From NCBI RefSeq assembly GCF_030142045.1, contig NZ_CP126242.1, positions 1,550,001 through 1,614,000 of the forward strand: DNA of 64,000 bases, in the 5' to 3' direction. Below, in pieces: positions 30,646-39,550 of the stretch (position 1 is the stretch's first letter; each line of letters starts with the position of its first letter). This stretch comes from Arthrobacter sp. zg-Y919 (lineage in GTDB: Bacteria; Actinomycetota; Actinomycetes; Actinomycetales; Micrococcaceae). The position numbers and the translations under genes were made by a program. The notes beneath the pieces are model-generated. The model was given only the letters and a program-made list of their open reading frames with translations, searched no databases and had not been told where the DNA came from.

Positions 30646-30828
30646 CTACAGCGGACGGTCAGCGAGTTTCCGCACCCATTCCGGGGTCGGCTTGCCGAGC
30701 TTGCGGTCGGTGGTGAGCCGGAGCCGTGCGGCGCGGATCTGCACCCGTTCGCGGTCACGGTCGTCGCGTTCAGCCTTGTCGGCGGGGGTCTTACCTCCGC
30801 GTGCCAGCGGCAGTGCTGCTGTTGTCAT
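30646..30828 (-). CDS. Small basic protein of unknown function
   Basis: 60 residues, about one-third charged: LARGGKTPADKAERDDRD, then RVQIRAARLRLTTDRKLG and KPTPEWVRKLADRPL. The ATG at 30828 has a very strong GGAGGAGG six bases upstream, which lies inside the preceding membrane-protein gene; the two overlap by 38 bases in different frames. Predicted helical and soluble, perhaps nucleic-acid or membrane-surface binding; no family assigned. It ends close to the bidirectional terminator. Confidence 0.7.
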   Translation of the reverse strand: MTTAALPLARGGKTPADKAERDDRDRERVQIRAARLRLTTDRKLGKPTPEWVRKLADRPL

Positions 30829-31255
30829 CGTCGGCCTCCTCCATTCCGGGTGCGCTCGTGATGGTTTCATTCTGGCTCATATCGCCGTTCGAGTCCACTA
30901 TCGCCGTCAGCGGCCGCGCCCACGCAATGCTGATGATGGCCGCTTCCTCGGCCCCGGCGAGGTCGCTCTGGGCCAGCAGGTCCAGCACACCCAGGCCGGT
31001 TTCCTGCCGCCGGGGGTCGTCGGACAGGGAAGCCTCGATGGCCCACTGCGCCCTGGTCCACCATTCCGACCGCTGGTCGGCCTTCCGGCGCTGCTCCAGC
31101 GTCTTCCACCCCACGAAGAAGGTCAGGGCACCGGCCAGCAGGACGGCCAGGGGGCCGAGGGCAGCAACGATGTCCCACCAGGAGGTGGCACTCTCTGCCG
31201 GAAGCGCCTCAAGCGCCGGTGCTGCCGGCGGGACCGGCGGGGAGGTGAACTGCAT
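30791..31255 (-). CDS. Single-pass membrane protein of unknown function
   Basis: 154 residues: a Pro/Ala-rich N-terminus, one transmembrane helix (about 31-50, ALGPLAVLLAGALTFFVGW), a charged juxtamembrane stretch (KTLEQRRKADQRSEWW), a helical cytoplasmic domain with QETGLGVLDLLAQSDLAGAE, and an acidic Asn/Ser tail. The topology and the WWTRAQWAIEASLSDD segment resemble small actinobacterial or phage-type membrane proteins, but I cannot name a family. Overlaps the downstream 60-residue gene. Confidence 0.7.
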   Translation of the reverse strand: MQFTSPPVPPAAPALEALPAESATSWWDIVAALGPLAVLLAGALTFFVGWKTLEQRRKADQRSEWWTRAQWAIEASLSDDPRRQETGLGVLDLLAQSDLAGAEEAAIISIAWARPLTAIVDSNGDMSQNETITSAPGMEEADDDNSSTAAGTRR

Positions 31256-31303
31256 GGTCCCACCGTAGCGCCGGCCACCGACATTTCCCGTGCCCGGACG
31301 TGC

Positions 31304-33382
31304 CTAGGCGTGCCCGGCGGACTGCATCTGCCGGAGTTCCTTCTTCAGGTCCCCCACCTCGTCGCGGAGGCGGGCAGCCAATTCGAACTGCAGCTCCGCG
31401 GCAGCGGCGTGCATCTGCTCGGTCATGGACGCAATCAGCGTGGTGAGGTCTTCCGCAGGAGCAGCGGCAAGGCCGTCCTTCCGGACCCCCTTGCCCTTGC
31501 CCTTCGTCTTCTGCTTGGCCGCCTCTGCCAGGAGGGCCTTGGTGTCGGCGTCCTCGCGGGCCAGCTGGTCGGTGATGTCCGCGATCTTCTTGCGCAGCGG
31601 CTGCGGGTCCACGCCGTGCTTCTTGTTGTACGCGACCTGGATCTCCCGCCGGCGGTTGGTCTCGTCAATGGCCTTGGCCATCGAGTCGGTAATCCGGTCC
31701 GCGTACATGTGCACCTCGCCGGACACGTTTCGGGCCGCACGGCCGATGGTCTGGATCAGCGAGGTGGAGGACCGCAGGAAGCCCTCCTTGTCGGCGTCGA
31801 GGATGCTCACCAGCGACACCTCGGGAAGGTCCAGGCCCTCACGGAGCAGGTTAATGCCGACCAGCACGTCGAAGGTGCCCATCCGCAGTTCGCGGAGCAG
31901 TTCCACGCGGCGCAGGGTGTCGACGTCGGAGTGCAGGTATTCCACCTTGACCCCGTGCTCCAGGAGGTAGCCGGTCAGGTCCTCGGCCATGCGCTTGGTC
32001 AGCGTGGTCACCAGGACGCGCTCGTCCCGCTCGGTGCGGGTGCGGATCTCCCCCAGCAGGTCATCGATCTGGCCCTTGCTGGGCTTCACGACCACCTGCG
32101 GGTCCACCAGGCCGGTGGGGCGGATGATCTGTTCCACGTAGCCGTCCGACTTGGACAGCTCGTATTTGCCCGGGGTGGCGGACATGTACACGGTCTGGCC
32201 GATCCGTTCCAGGAACTCGTCCCACTTCAGCGGCCGGTTGTCCATGGCGGAGGGCAGCCGGAAACCGTGGTCCACCAGGGTCCGCTTACGGGACATGTCG
32301 CCTTCGTACATGGCGCCGATCTGCGGGATGGTGACGTGGGATTCGTCCACCACCAGCAGGAAGTCGTCCGGGAAGTAGTCCAGCAGGCAGTGCGGGGCAG
32401 TGCCCGGCCCACGGCCGTCGATATGCCGCGAGTAGTTCTCGATGCCGTTGCAGAAGCCCATCTGCTGCATCATTTCCAGGTCATAGGTGGTGCGCATCCG
32501 CAGCCGCTGGGCTTCCACCAGCTTGTTCTGCGATTCCAGCTCCTTCAGCCGCACCTGCAGCTCATCCTCGATCTGCCGGATGGCCCGGTGCATCCGGTCC
32601 TCGCCGGCCACGTAGTGCGACGCCGGGAAAACGTACATTTCGTTCTCTTCGTGGATGACGTCCCCGGTCAGCGGATGCAGCGTGTAGATGTTCTCGATCT
32701 CGTCGCCGAAGAACTCGACACGGATGGCGTTTTCCTCGTACATCGGGATGATCTCGACGGTGTCGCCGCGCACGCGGAAGGTTCCGCGGTGGAAGTCCAT
32801 GTCATTGCGGACGTACTGCATGGCTACGAACCGGCGCAGCAGGTCGTCACGGTTCATCTGCTGCCCGCGGCGCAGGGTCACCATCGCCTCGATGTACTCT
32901 TCCGGGGTGCCCAGCCCGTAGATGCAGGACACCGTTGCCACCACGATCACGTCCCGGCGCGTCAGCAGCGCGTTCGTGGCCGAGTGGCGCAGGCGCTCAA
33001 CTTCCTCATTGATCGAGGAGTCCTTCTCAATGAAGGTGTCTGTCTGCGGGACGTACGCTTCCGGCTGGTAGTAGTCGTAGTAGGAGACGAAGTACTCCAC
33101 CGCGTTGTTGGGCAGCAGCTCGCGGAACTCATTGGCCAGCTGCGCGGCCAGGGTCTTGTTCTGCACCATCACCAGCGTGGGCCGCTGCACCTGCTCGACG
33201 AGCCAGGCCGCCGTCGCGCTCTTACCGGTACCGGTGGCACCGAGGAGGACTATGTCCTTCTCGCCGGCGTTGATCCGCTCGGCCAGTTCCTTGATGGCGG
33301 TGGGCTGGTCACCGGCGGGCTTGTAGTCACTAATGACCTCAAACGGTGCCACTACTCTCTTGATGTCCTGCGCAAGACTCAT
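31304..33382 (-). CDS. uvrB: Excinuclease ABC subunit B
   Basis: Damage-verification helicase of nucleotide excision repair. With the ATG at 33382 it has 692 residues: Walker A GATGTGKS (48-55), the beta-hairpin [19 protein letters not shown] that probes the lesion, DESHVTIPQ (motif II region), [10 protein letters not shown] and QTIGRAARN (motifs V/VI), and a C-terminal UVR domain ([20 protein letters not shown]) for UvrC contact. TAGTTT seven bases before this ATG suggests a leaderless message. I saw no LexA box upstream, unlike uvrA. Confidence 0.97.
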   Translation of the reverse strand: MSLAQDIKRVVAPFEVISDYKPAGDQPTAIKELAERINAGEKDIVLLGATGTGKSATAAWLVEQVQRPTLVMVQNKTLAAQLANEFRELLPNNAVEYFVSYYDYYQPEAYVPQTDTFIEKDSSINEEVERLRHSATNALLTRRDVIVVATVSCIYGLGTPEEYIEAMVTLRRGQQMNRDDLLRRFVAMQYVRNDMDFHRGTFRVRGDTVEIIPMYEENAIRVEFFGDEIENIYTLHPLTGDVIHEENEMYVFPASHYVAGEDRMHRAIRQIEDELQVRLKELESQNKLVEAQRLRMRTTYDLEMMQQMGFCNGIENYSRHIDGRGPGTAPHCLLDYFPDDFLLVVDESHVTIPQIGAMYEGDMSRKRTLVDHGFRLPSAMDNRPLKWDEFLERIGQTVYMSATPGKYELSKSDGYVEQIIRPTGLVDPQVVVKPSKGQIDDLLGEIRTRTERDERVLVTTLTKRMAEDLTGYLLEHGVKVEYLHSDVDTLRRVELLRELRMGTFDVLVGINLLREGLDLPEVSLVSILDADKEGFLRSSTSLIQTIGRAARNVSGEVHMYADRITDSMAKAIDETNRRREIQVAYNKKHGVDPQPLRKKIADITDQLAREDADTKALLAEAAKQKTKGKGKGVRKDGLAAAPAEDLTTLIASMTEQMHAAAAELQFELAARLRDEVGDLKKELRQMQSAGHA

Positions 33383-33389
33383 GCCTATA

Positions 33390-33395
33390 AAACTA
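33390..33395 (-). promoter_or_regulatory. Leaderless-type -10 (TAGTTT) for uvrB
   Basis: TAGTTT on the minus strand lies seven bases before the uvrB ATG (33382). It favours this start over the in-frame one eight codons upstream. Confidence 0.45.
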
Positions 33396-33465
33396 CTCCG
33401 CTCCACGGACAGCCACGGTCCGCTTTGCTAGGGGCTGAACGCGGAATAAGGCTGCTGTCCGGGTT

Positions 33466-34086
33466 CTACTGCGCAGCCTGCGTCCGGGCCTCGTTCATCG
33501 GCACCAGCCGGGTCTCCCAGAGTTCCCGTACGGCGGCGGCCAGTTCCCGCGGAGTGCCGGTGTTGTGCAGTACGACGTCGGCCGCCTCGGCCCGCTGTTC
33601 CGGTGAGGCCTGCGCGGCGATCCGGGCCCGTGCGGCGTCCGGTTCCATTCCCCGGTTGCGGACCATGCGTTCGAGCCGGGCCTCCTCGGGGGCCTCGACC
33701 ACGAGGACAAAATCGAAGTTCTCCGCCTGTCCGGTCTCCACCAGCAGGGGAATGTCCTGGACCAGGATCCCGTCGGACGGCACCTCGGCTGCCAGTTCGG
33801 CGGCACGGGCGCGGACCAGAGGATGGACGATGCCGTTCAGCACCTCCCGGCGTCCGGCGTCGGCGAAGACGACGGCGGCCAGCGCCGGCCGGTCCAGGGA
33901 TCCATCCGCGGACAGAATGCCCGGGCCGAACGCGTCGACGACGGCGGCAAGACCGGGTGTTCCCGGCTCCACCACTTCACGGGCCAGCGCATCCGCATCC
34001 ACCAGCACGGCACCGCACTCCTGGAGCGTCCGGGCCACCAGGGATTTTCCGGCAGCGATCCCGCCGGTGAGTCCAACCTTGAGCAT
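33466..34086 (-). CDS. coaE: Dephospho-CoA kinase
   Basis: Last step of coenzyme A synthesis: phosphorylates the 3'-OH of the dephospho-CoA ribose. The 206-residue P-loop kinase has VGLTGGIAAGKS at the N-terminus, VLVDADALAREVVEPG (substrate-binding Asp region), HPLVRAR, and the lid segment ARLERMVRNRGMEPDAAR. Start ATG with TAGGCT six bases upstream (leaderless type). It lies upstream of uvrB in the same orientation, with about 80 nt between, a neighbourhood common in actinobacteria. Confidence 0.95.
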   Translation of the reverse strand: MLKVGLTGGIAAGKSLVARTLQECGAVLVDADALAREVVEPGTPGLAAVVDAFGPGILSADGSLDRPALAAVVFADAGRREVLNGIVHPLVRARAAELAAEVPSDGILVQDIPLLVETGQAENFDFVLVVEAPEEARLERMVRNRGMEPDAARARIAAQASPEQRAEAADVVLHNTGTPRELAAAVRELWETRLVPMNEARTQAAQ

Positions 34087-34092
34087 GCCCCC

Positions 34093-34098
34093 AGCCTA
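34093..34098 (-). promoter_or_regulatory. Leaderless-type -10 (TAGGCT) for coaE
   Basis: TAGGCT on the minus strand is followed by six bases and the coaE ATG (34086). Confidence 0.45.
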
Positions 34099-34130
34099 CC
34101 GCTGCCGCAAAGGACGGCGGCGGCGGCCAC

Positions 34131-34136
34131 TAGAAT
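34131..34136 (+). promoter_or_regulatory. Leaderless-type -10 (TAGAAT) for the YigZ-family gene
   Basis: TAGAAT followed by six bases and a GTG start (34143). It supports the GTG as the true start. Confidence 0.5.
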
Positions 34137-34142
34137 GGACAG

Positions 34143-34820
34143 GTGAGCGATATTGACGCGGCGGCGGGGCGCTACACCACCATCGCTGCCGAGCACCGCT
34201 CCGAACTCGACATCAAGCGCTCACGCTTCATCACGGTGCTCCGGCGCACTGAGACCGAAGAAGAGGCGCGCTCCCTGGTGGCGGACCTGCGCCGCGAATT
34301 CCACGACGCCCGGCACCACTGCAGCGCGTTCGTGCTGGGACCGGGACGGGAAATCCAGCGCTCGAACGACGACGGCGAACCCTCCGGCACGGCCGGCATC
34401 CCGATGCTGGAAGCGCTGACCAAGCGCGAAACCTTTTCCGGGGCCACCGATCTCAGCGACATCACCGCGGTGACCGTGCGTTACTTCGGCGGCATCCTGC
34501 TCGGCGCCGGCGGACTGGTGCGCGCCTACTCCGAGTCTGTCTCCTCCGCCCTCTCCGGTGCTCCCCTGCTCCTCCGCCGCCGGATGCGGCTGTACGGCAT
34601 TCCCGCGGGACACTCCGCGGCGGGCCGCCTGGAAAACGAGCTCCGGACTGCGGGCGTCAGCGTGCTGGGCACGGATTATTCGGCCGCCGGAGCATCCATC
34701 CGGGTGGCCCTGCCGGACATCCCCGACGCGCTGGATGCCTTCCACGCCCGGCTCGCATCACTGACCGCCGGAGCCTCCGATCCGGTCCCCCTAGGAACAG
34801 AATGGATTGACCGTGACTGA
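34143..34820 (+). CDS. YigZ/IMPACT-family protein
   Basis: 225 residues of the UPF0029/IMPACT family, linked to translation control under stress; bacterial function not well defined. The N-terminal domain has ELDIKRSRFITVLRR, ARHHCSAFVLG and the signature SNDDGEPSGTAGIPMLEAL, then VTVRYFGGILLGAGGLVRAY. The C-terminal domain (about 140-220) is the ferredoxin-like DUF1949 region. The GTG start is supported by a leaderless-type promoter. Its stop overlaps the next gene (GTGACTGA). Confidence 0.92.
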   Translation: MSDIDAAAGRYTTIAAEHRSELDIKRSRFITVLRRTETEEEARSLVADLRREFHDARHHCSAFVLGPGREIQRSNDDGEPSGTAGIPMLEALTKRETFSGATDLSDITAVTVRYFGGILLGAGGLVRAYSESVSSALSGAPLLLRRRMRLYGIPAGHSAAGRLENELRTAGVSVLGTDYSAAGASIRVALPDIPDALDAFHARLASLTAGASDPVPLGTEWIDRD

Positions 34821-35991
34821 CCCAGCACCGGGCGGGACCAAATTCGATGTTGCCCGCCTCCGCCGCCGGCCCGATGTGGAGGCCCCCAATCTGCAGGCGT
34901 GGGACGCTGCGGACCTCCTCCTGCTCGACACCGCCGCAGCGGACCTCTCGGCGGCAGCACTGGCGACGAACCCCGGGCAGCCCGGCGTCGCTGTCATCGG
35001 TGATTCCTACGGCGCGCTGACGCTCGGCGCCGCAGCCCGCCACGGGCTTCGTGGACTCCGGGTCCACCAGGATCCGCTGAGCGGCGAGCAGGCACTGGAT
35101 GCCAACGCCGCGGACCTGGGACTGCCGGGGGTTTACACCCATCATCCCCTGGCCGCTCCGCTGGTCGACGGCGCCCGGGTAGTGCTGCTGCGGCTCCCCC
35201 GGTCATTGGCCGCATTGGAGGCGATCGCCGCCCTGATCGCCGGGCATGCCGCTCCGGACGTCGCGGTGTACGCCGGCGGGCGGGTCAAGCACATGACCAC
35301 TGCCATGAACGATGTCCTGGCGCGCTACTTCGGAACGGTCACGGCAGGGCTGGGCCGGCAGAAGTCGCGGGTGCTGACAGCCTCCGCACCGCTGCCCCGG
35401 GACCGGCGTCCCGCAGACCGGTTCCCGGTGTCCCAGCGGCACGACGTCGGCCTGGCCCGGCCGCTCGAGCTCCAGGCGTACGGTGCCGCCTTCGGCGGCG
35501 CGGCACTGGATCCCGGCACGCGGTTCCTGCTGCCCCATCTGGCCTCCGCCCGCGCTGTGGACCATGCCGTGGATCTGGGCTGCGGCACCGGAGCGATAGC
35601 TGCGTACCTTGCCCTGACCCGCCCGGGACTCCGGGTGCTGGCGACGGACCAGTCGGCGGCAGCCGCAGCCTCCGCCGCCCGCACCCTGGAGGCCAACGGT
35701 GTGGCGGACCGCGCCGTCGTCACCCGGGCCGATGCGCTGGGCCCACTCCCCGACAGTTCCGAACAGCTCATTGTCCTCAACCCGCCCTTCCACATCGGCG
35801 CCGCCGTCTACGCAGGCATCGCCTTGAAGCTTTTCGCCGATGCCGGGCGCGTCCTTGAGCCCGGCGGGGAACTCTGGACGGTCTGGAACAGCCACCTCAT
35901 GTACAAGCCCGCCTTGACCCGGCTTGTCGGCCCGACACGCGAGGTGGCCCGCAACCCGAAATTCACGGTGACCGTGAGCACGAGGCGCTAA
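34813..35991 (+). CDS. Class I SAM-dependent methyltransferase, RsmC/RlmG-like (rRNA guanine-N2)
   Basis: 392 residues. Two methyltransferase-like halves: an inactive N-terminal half (about 1-190) and a C-terminal catalytic half with motif I AVDLGCGTGAIAAYLAL, post-I VLATDQSAAAAASA and the base-methylation motif IVLNPPFHIGAAV (NPPF). This layout matches enzymes making m2G in 16S or 23S rRNA; the exact target base is not predictable. The GTG at 34813 overlaps the YigZ stop by eight bases; a TTG two codons earlier is also possible. Cotranscribed with the YigZ-family gene. Confidence 0.85.
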   Translation: MTDPAPGGTKFDVARLRRRPDVEAPNLQAWDAADLLLLDTAAADLSAAALATNPGQPGVAVIGDSYGALTLGAAARHGLRGLRVHQDPLSGEQALDANAADLGLPGVYTHHPLAAPLVDGARVVLLRLPRSLAALEAIAALIAGHAAPDVAVYAGGRVKHMTTAMNDVLARYFGTVTAGLGRQKSRVLTASAPLPRDRRPADRFPVSQRHDVGLARPLELQAYGAAFGGAALDPGTRFLLPHLASARAVDHAVDLGCGTGAIAAYLALTRPGLRVLATDQSAAAAASAARTLEANGVADRAVVTRADALGPLPDSSEQLIVLNPPFHIGAAVYAGIALKLFADAGRVLEPGGELWTVWNSHLMYKPALTRLVGPTREVARNPKFTVTVSTRR

Positions 35992-36036
35992 GGTACCACC
36001 GGCAGGGCACGTCCGGCCGGGCGTGCGGGAATCTCC

Positions 36037-36050
36037 AGAGAGCGCTCTCT
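36037..36050. promoter_or_regulatory. Upstream LacI-type operator
   Basis: AGAGAGCGCTCTCT is a perfect 14-bp palindrome with the central GCGC typical of LacI/CebR-like operators. It abuts the -35 box on its upstream side. Confidence 0.85.
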
Positions 36051-36078
36051 TGACAGTGGCGCACATCACACCTAGCCT
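36050..36078 (+). promoter_or_regulatory. Sigma-70-type promoter of the beta-glucoside operon
   Basis: TTGACA at 36050-36055, a 17-bp spacer and TAGCCT (TANNNT) at 36073-36078: a consensus -35 with optimal spacing. It lies between the two operators, so bound repressor would block or loop over it. Confidence 0.8.
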
Positions 36079-36090
36079 GAAGTCGACGTC

Positions 36091-36106
36091 GAGAGAGCGC
36101 TCTCTC
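36091..36106. promoter_or_regulatory. Downstream LacI-type operator
   Basis: GAGAGAGCGCTCTCTC is a perfect 16-bp palindrome containing the same core as the upstream operator. Centre-to-centre distance is 55 bp (about five helical turns). It lies just after the expected transcription start (near 36085). Confidence 0.87.
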
Positions 36107-36238
36107 AGTCTCGGCTCCCTCTCGCTGGAAGTCCGCTGTTCCCCATCTCCCGCTTATGTCGGATCTAGCCATCAAAGCAGTCGGCACGGTCTACCAACCG
36201 GGACTATTACCGCTTTACCCACACACAAAGGAGTGACC

Positions 36239-37552
36239 GTGAAGAATTTCCGACATCCCGCGGCGGCGATTGCAGGTGCCGCAGTTGTGGCCATGCTGGC
36301 CGTAGGCTGCGGCGGCGGCGACAGCGAAGCCGCAAGCGAAGACAATCCCCTCGAACTGACCGTCACCACTTTCGGAACGTTCGGCTATGACGATCTCTAT
36401 GCCGAATACGAGGAAGCCAACCCCGGCATCGACATCAAGGCGAACAATATCGACCGCGGTGCCAATGCGCAGACCGATCTCTTCACCAAGCTGGCTGCCG
36501 GTTCCGGCGTCAGCGACGTGGTCGCCCTCGAGGAAGGCTGGCTCGGCGCGGTCATGGACGTCTCCGAGGAGTTCGTGGACCTCAAGGAGTACGGCGCCGA
36601 GGACATCAAGGACAACTGGGTGGACTGGAAGTACAAGCAGGGCACCGACTCAGAAGGCCGCGTCATCGGCTACGGAACCGACATCGGCCCGCAGGGCCTG
36701 TGCTACAACGGCAAGCTTTTCGAAGCCGCCGGCATGCCCAGTGACCGCGAGTCCGTAGCGGAACTCTTCGGCGGAGACGACGCCACGTGGGACACCTACT
36801 TCGAGCTTGGTAAGCAGTACAACGAGAAGACCGGCCAGGCCTGGTACGACCAGTCCGGCTTTGTCTGGAACTCCATGGTGAACCAGATGGAGGAGGGCTA
36901 CTACACCAAAGACGGTGAACTGAACATCGAGGGCAACGACGCGATGAAGGAGCAGTTCCTGCAGCTTGCCGCCGGTACCCAGGCCGGCCTTTCGGCCAAC
37001 GAAACCAAGTGGGACTGGGGCACCGGCAAGGCCTTCACCGACGGCTCCTTCGCCACCTTCGTCTGCCCGGGCTGGATGCTGGGCACCATCCAGGAACAGC
37101 TGGAGTCGGCCGGCGGCGGCGAGGATTCGGGCTGGGACTTTGCCGACGTCTTCCCCGGTGGCGCCTCCAACTGGGGCGGCGCGTTCCTTGCCGTTCCTGA
37201 AACCTCCGAGCACAAGGAAGAAGCAGCGGCGCTGGCAGCTTGGCTCACTGCTCCGGAGCAGCAGGTGAAGCAGTCCGCGGCAGCGAACAACTTCCCGAGC
37301 ACCATCGAAGCGCAGGAGCAGCTGGCCGAGGAAGCCACGCCGAATCCCATGTTCAATAACGCTCCCACCGGAGCCATCCTGGCTAACCGGGCCGAAGGCG
37401 TGGTTGCCCAGTTCAAGGGCCCGGACGATTCGGTCATCCAGGAAAAGGTCTTCGGCGTAGCCCTGACCCAGCTTGATGCGGGCAAGGTCGACGGCGAAGG
37501 TGCCTGGAAGGAAGCAGTTCAACTCCTGAACGAGCTGGTCGTCAAGGACTAG
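36239..37552 (+). CDS. ABC sugar-binding lipoprotein (CebE-like)
   Basis: 437-residue extracellular solute-binding protein, family 1. The signal peptide ends in LAVGC, with the lipidated Cys at about residue 24, followed by a Gly/Ser/Glu linker. The mature part starts ELTVTTFGTFGYDDLYAEYE and contains the family pattern LFTKLAAGSGVSDVVALEEG; aromatic residues (WDWGTGKAFTDGSF, GWDFADVFPGG) suit sugar stacking. The GTG start has AAGGAG six bases upstream. First gene of the operon behind the twin operators. The beta-glucoside/cellobiose substrate is inferred from the downstream GH1 enzyme. Confidence 0.92.
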   Translation: MKNFRHPAAAIAGAAVVAMLAVGCGGGDSEAASEDNPLELTVTTFGTFGYDDLYAEYEEANPGIDIKANNIDRGANAQTDLFTKLAAGSGVSDVVALEEGWLGAVMDVSEEFVDLKEYGAEDIKDNWVDWKYKQGTDSEGRVIGYGTDIGPQGLCYNGKLFEAAGMPSDRESVAELFGGDDATWDTYFELGKQYNEKTGQAWYDQSGFVWNSMVNQMEEGYYTKDGELNIEGNDAMKEQFLQLAAGTQAGLSANETKWDWGTGKAFTDGSFATFVCPGWMLGTIQEQLESAGGGEDSGWDFADVFPGGASNWGGAFLAVPETSEHKEEAAALAAWLTAPEQQVKQSAAANNFPSTIEAQEQLAEEATPNPMFNNAPTGAILANRAEGVVAQFKGPDDSVIQEKVFGVALTQLDAGKVDGEGAWKEAVQLLNELVVKD

Positions 37553-37567
37553 CACCTATCGGAACGC

Positions 37568-37593
37568 GGGGCCCCCGGGATTCCGGGGGCCCC
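37568..37593 (+). terminator. GC hairpin between binding-protein and permease genes
   Basis: GGGGCCCCCGG and CCGGGGGCCCC with a four-base loop, 16 nt after the binding-protein stop, and no T-run. Such hairpins usually stabilise the upstream mRNA or give partial termination, so that the binding protein is made in excess. Confidence 0.65.
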
Positions 37594-37616
37594 CCGGATG
37601 GACTGTGAGAATCGAT

Positions 37617-38621
37617 ATGACCGTAACCGTCAAGCCTCCCGCTGCTGCAGCGCCGCCTGAGCAAAAGACCAAACTTACCTTTCGGCAGCGGCTCAACGTC
37701 TGGGACGTCAAAGCCTCCCCCTACTTGTACATTTCGCCGTTTTTCCTGCTCTTCGCCCTCGTGGGCCTGTTTCCCCTGGTCTACACGTTCTGGGTTTCGC
37801 TGCACGACTGGCACCTCCTGAAAGGGCAGGGCGACTTTGTCGGCCTGGGAAACTTCGCCGAGGTCCTCCGGGACCGCTTCTTCTGGAATTCGCTGTTCAA
37901 CACGATAAGCATCTTCCTGCTCTCCGCAATTCCGCAGCTGGTCGGCGCACTCGTGATCGCCGCTGTCCTGGACCAGAACATCCGCGCCAAGACGTTTTGG
38001 CGCATGAGCATCCTGCTCCCCTACGTGGTCACACCCGTGGCCGTAGCCCTGATCTTCACGAACATGTTCAACGAGCAGCACGGGCTCATCAACAGCGTGC
38101 TGGGCAACTTCGGTATTGATCCGATCATGTGGCGGACGGAAACCCTTCCGAGCCATATTGCCGTGGCCTCCATGGTCAACTGGCGGTGGACGGGCTACAA
38201 CGCCCTGATCCTCCTGGCAGCCATGCAGGCAGTCCCGCGCGACATTTACGAATCCGCCGCAATCGACGGTGCCGGAGCCATCCGCCGGTTCTTCAGCATC
38301 ACCCTCCCGAGTATCCGCCCGACCATGATCTTCGTGGTCATCACCTCCACCATCGGCGGCCTGCAGATCTTCACGGAGCCGCGCCTCTTCGACCCGACGT
38401 ACGCCGGCGGACCGGAGCGGGAATTCCAGACCACCGTCCTTTACCTGTGGGAAATGGCGTTCCAGCGGCAGGACTTCGGTGCAGCGTCGGCTATCGCCTG
38501 GCTGCTGTTCCTGATCATCATTCTTTTCGGAATCCTCAATCTGCTGCTGTCCCGGCGGATCGCGTCATCCGAGGCCAGGCGGTCCCGCCGCCGGCCGGCA
38601 GCTGAAGGGAAGCACCAGTGA
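37617..38621 (+). CDS. ABC sugar transporter permease (MalF/CebF-like)
   Basis: 334 residues with six transmembrane helices; the first is at about 45-67 (YISPFFLLFALVGLFPLVY). The EAA loop that docks the ATPase is present as YESAAIDGAGAIRRFFSITLP. The ATG at 37617 is taken; a GTG four codons earlier (37605) is an alternative. It pairs with the next permease. No ATPase gene is in this cluster, so a shared MsiK-type ATPase elsewhere is likely, as is usual for actinobacterial sugar ABC importers. Confidence 0.92.
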   Translation: MTVTVKPPAAAAPPEQKTKLTFRQRLNVWDVKASPYLYISPFFLLFALVGLFPLVYTFWVSLHDWHLLKGQGDFVGLGNFAEVLRDRFFWNSLFNTISIFLLSAIPQLVGALVIAAVLDQNIRAKTFWRMSILLPYVVTPVAVALIFTNMFNEQHGLINSVLGNFGIDPIMWRTETLPSHIAVASMVNWRWTGYNALILLAAMQAVPRDIYESAAIDGAGAIRRFFSITLPSIRPTMIFVVITSTIGGLQIFTEPRLFDPTYAGGPEREFQTTVLYLWEMAFQRQDFGAASAIAWLLFLIIILFGILNLLLSRRIASSEARRSRRRPAAEGKHQ

Positions 38622-39550
38622 GCATCGCCCAGCAGAAAAACGCCGCCGCCGGGGCACCCGGCGTGGCCGCCACCGGGACCGCGTCCCGGGAACCACGCCG
38701 CGGACCGGCGCTGCGGCACCGCATTTTCGGAAACGGCCTCCGCCCTGGATACCTGACCTACGGGCTGCTGCTCGCGTTCTTCATCGGTTCCTCGTATCCG
38801 TTGTGGTGGTCCGCCGTCGTCGGCAGCCGGAGCAATGCGGCGCTGAGCCTGAAATGGCCGCCGCTGCTCCCGGGCGGAAACTTCTGGACCAACGTGGCCG
38901 AAGTGATCGACTCCATTCCGTTCTGGACCGCCCTGTGGAACAGCGTGCTGATTTCCACCATCATCACCGTTTCAGTGGTGACGTTCTCCACGTTGGCCGG
39001 CTACGCATTCGCGAAGCTCCGGTTCCGCGGGAACAACGGGCTGATGATTGCCGTGGTGGCGACCATGGCGATCCCCACCCAGCTCGGAATCATTCCGCTG
39101 TTTATGCTCATGCGGACCTTCGGGTGGACCGGTGAAATCGGCGCGGTGATCGTCCCGACGCTCGTTACGGCCTTCGGTGTGTTCTTCATGCGCCAATACC
39201 TCGTGGACGTCATCCCGGACGAGCTGATCGAATCGGCCCGGATGGACGGGGCCAACATGATCAAGACCTTCTGGCATGTGGCACTGCCGGCGGCGAGGCC
39301 AGCCATGGCGATCCTCGGCCTCTTTACATTCATGTCCGCCTGGACGGACTTCCTGTGGCCGCTGCTGGTGCTGGACGCCGGCAACCCCACCCTCCAGACG
39401 GCACTCAGCCAGCTGCAGTCCAACCGGTACACGGACTACTCCGTGGTGCTGACCGGTGCCGTACTGGCAACCATTCCCCTGCTCATCCTTTTCGCAGTGG
39501 CAGGCAAACAACTTATATCCGGAATTATGCAGGGAGCAGTGAAGGGCTAA
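38618..39550 (+). CDS. ABC sugar transporter permease (MalG/CebG-like)
   Basis: 310-residue inner-membrane permease with six helices. The N-terminal about 45 residues are soluble and basic. The EAA loop reads ELIESARMDGANMIKTFWHV and is followed by LPAARPAMAILGLF. The GTG start overlaps the previous stop (GTGA), and its own stop overlaps the beta-glucosidase start (TAATG), showing tight coupling across the operon. Confidence 0.93.
   Translation: MSIAQQKNAAAGAPGVAATGTASREPRRGPALRHRIFGNGLRPGYLTYGLLLAFFIGSSYPLWWSAVVGSRSNAALSLKWPPLLPGGNFWTNVAEVIDSIPFWTALWNSVLISTIITVSVVTFSTLAGYAFAKLRFRGNNGLMIAVVATMAIPTQLGIIPLFMLMRTFGWTGEIGAVIVPTLVTAFGVFFMRQYLVDVIPDELIESARMDGANMIKTFWHVALPAARPAMAILGLFTFMSAWTDFLWPLLVLDAGNPTLQTALSQLQSNRYTDYSVVLTGAVLATIPLLILFAVAGKQLISGIMQGAVKG

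Noticed and set aside
33383..33470. Possible LexA box before uvrB
   Set aside because: GAAC and GTTC occur, but not with a four-base spacer or as a palindrome.
30062..34156. Very long plus-strand open frame (1364 codons) running through the peptidase end and opposite uvrB and coaE
   Set aside because: Its translation is Arg/Ser/Pro/His-rich with no family features and lies opposite clear uvrB and coaE genes. GC-rich codon bias on the real strand keeps the antisense frame open.
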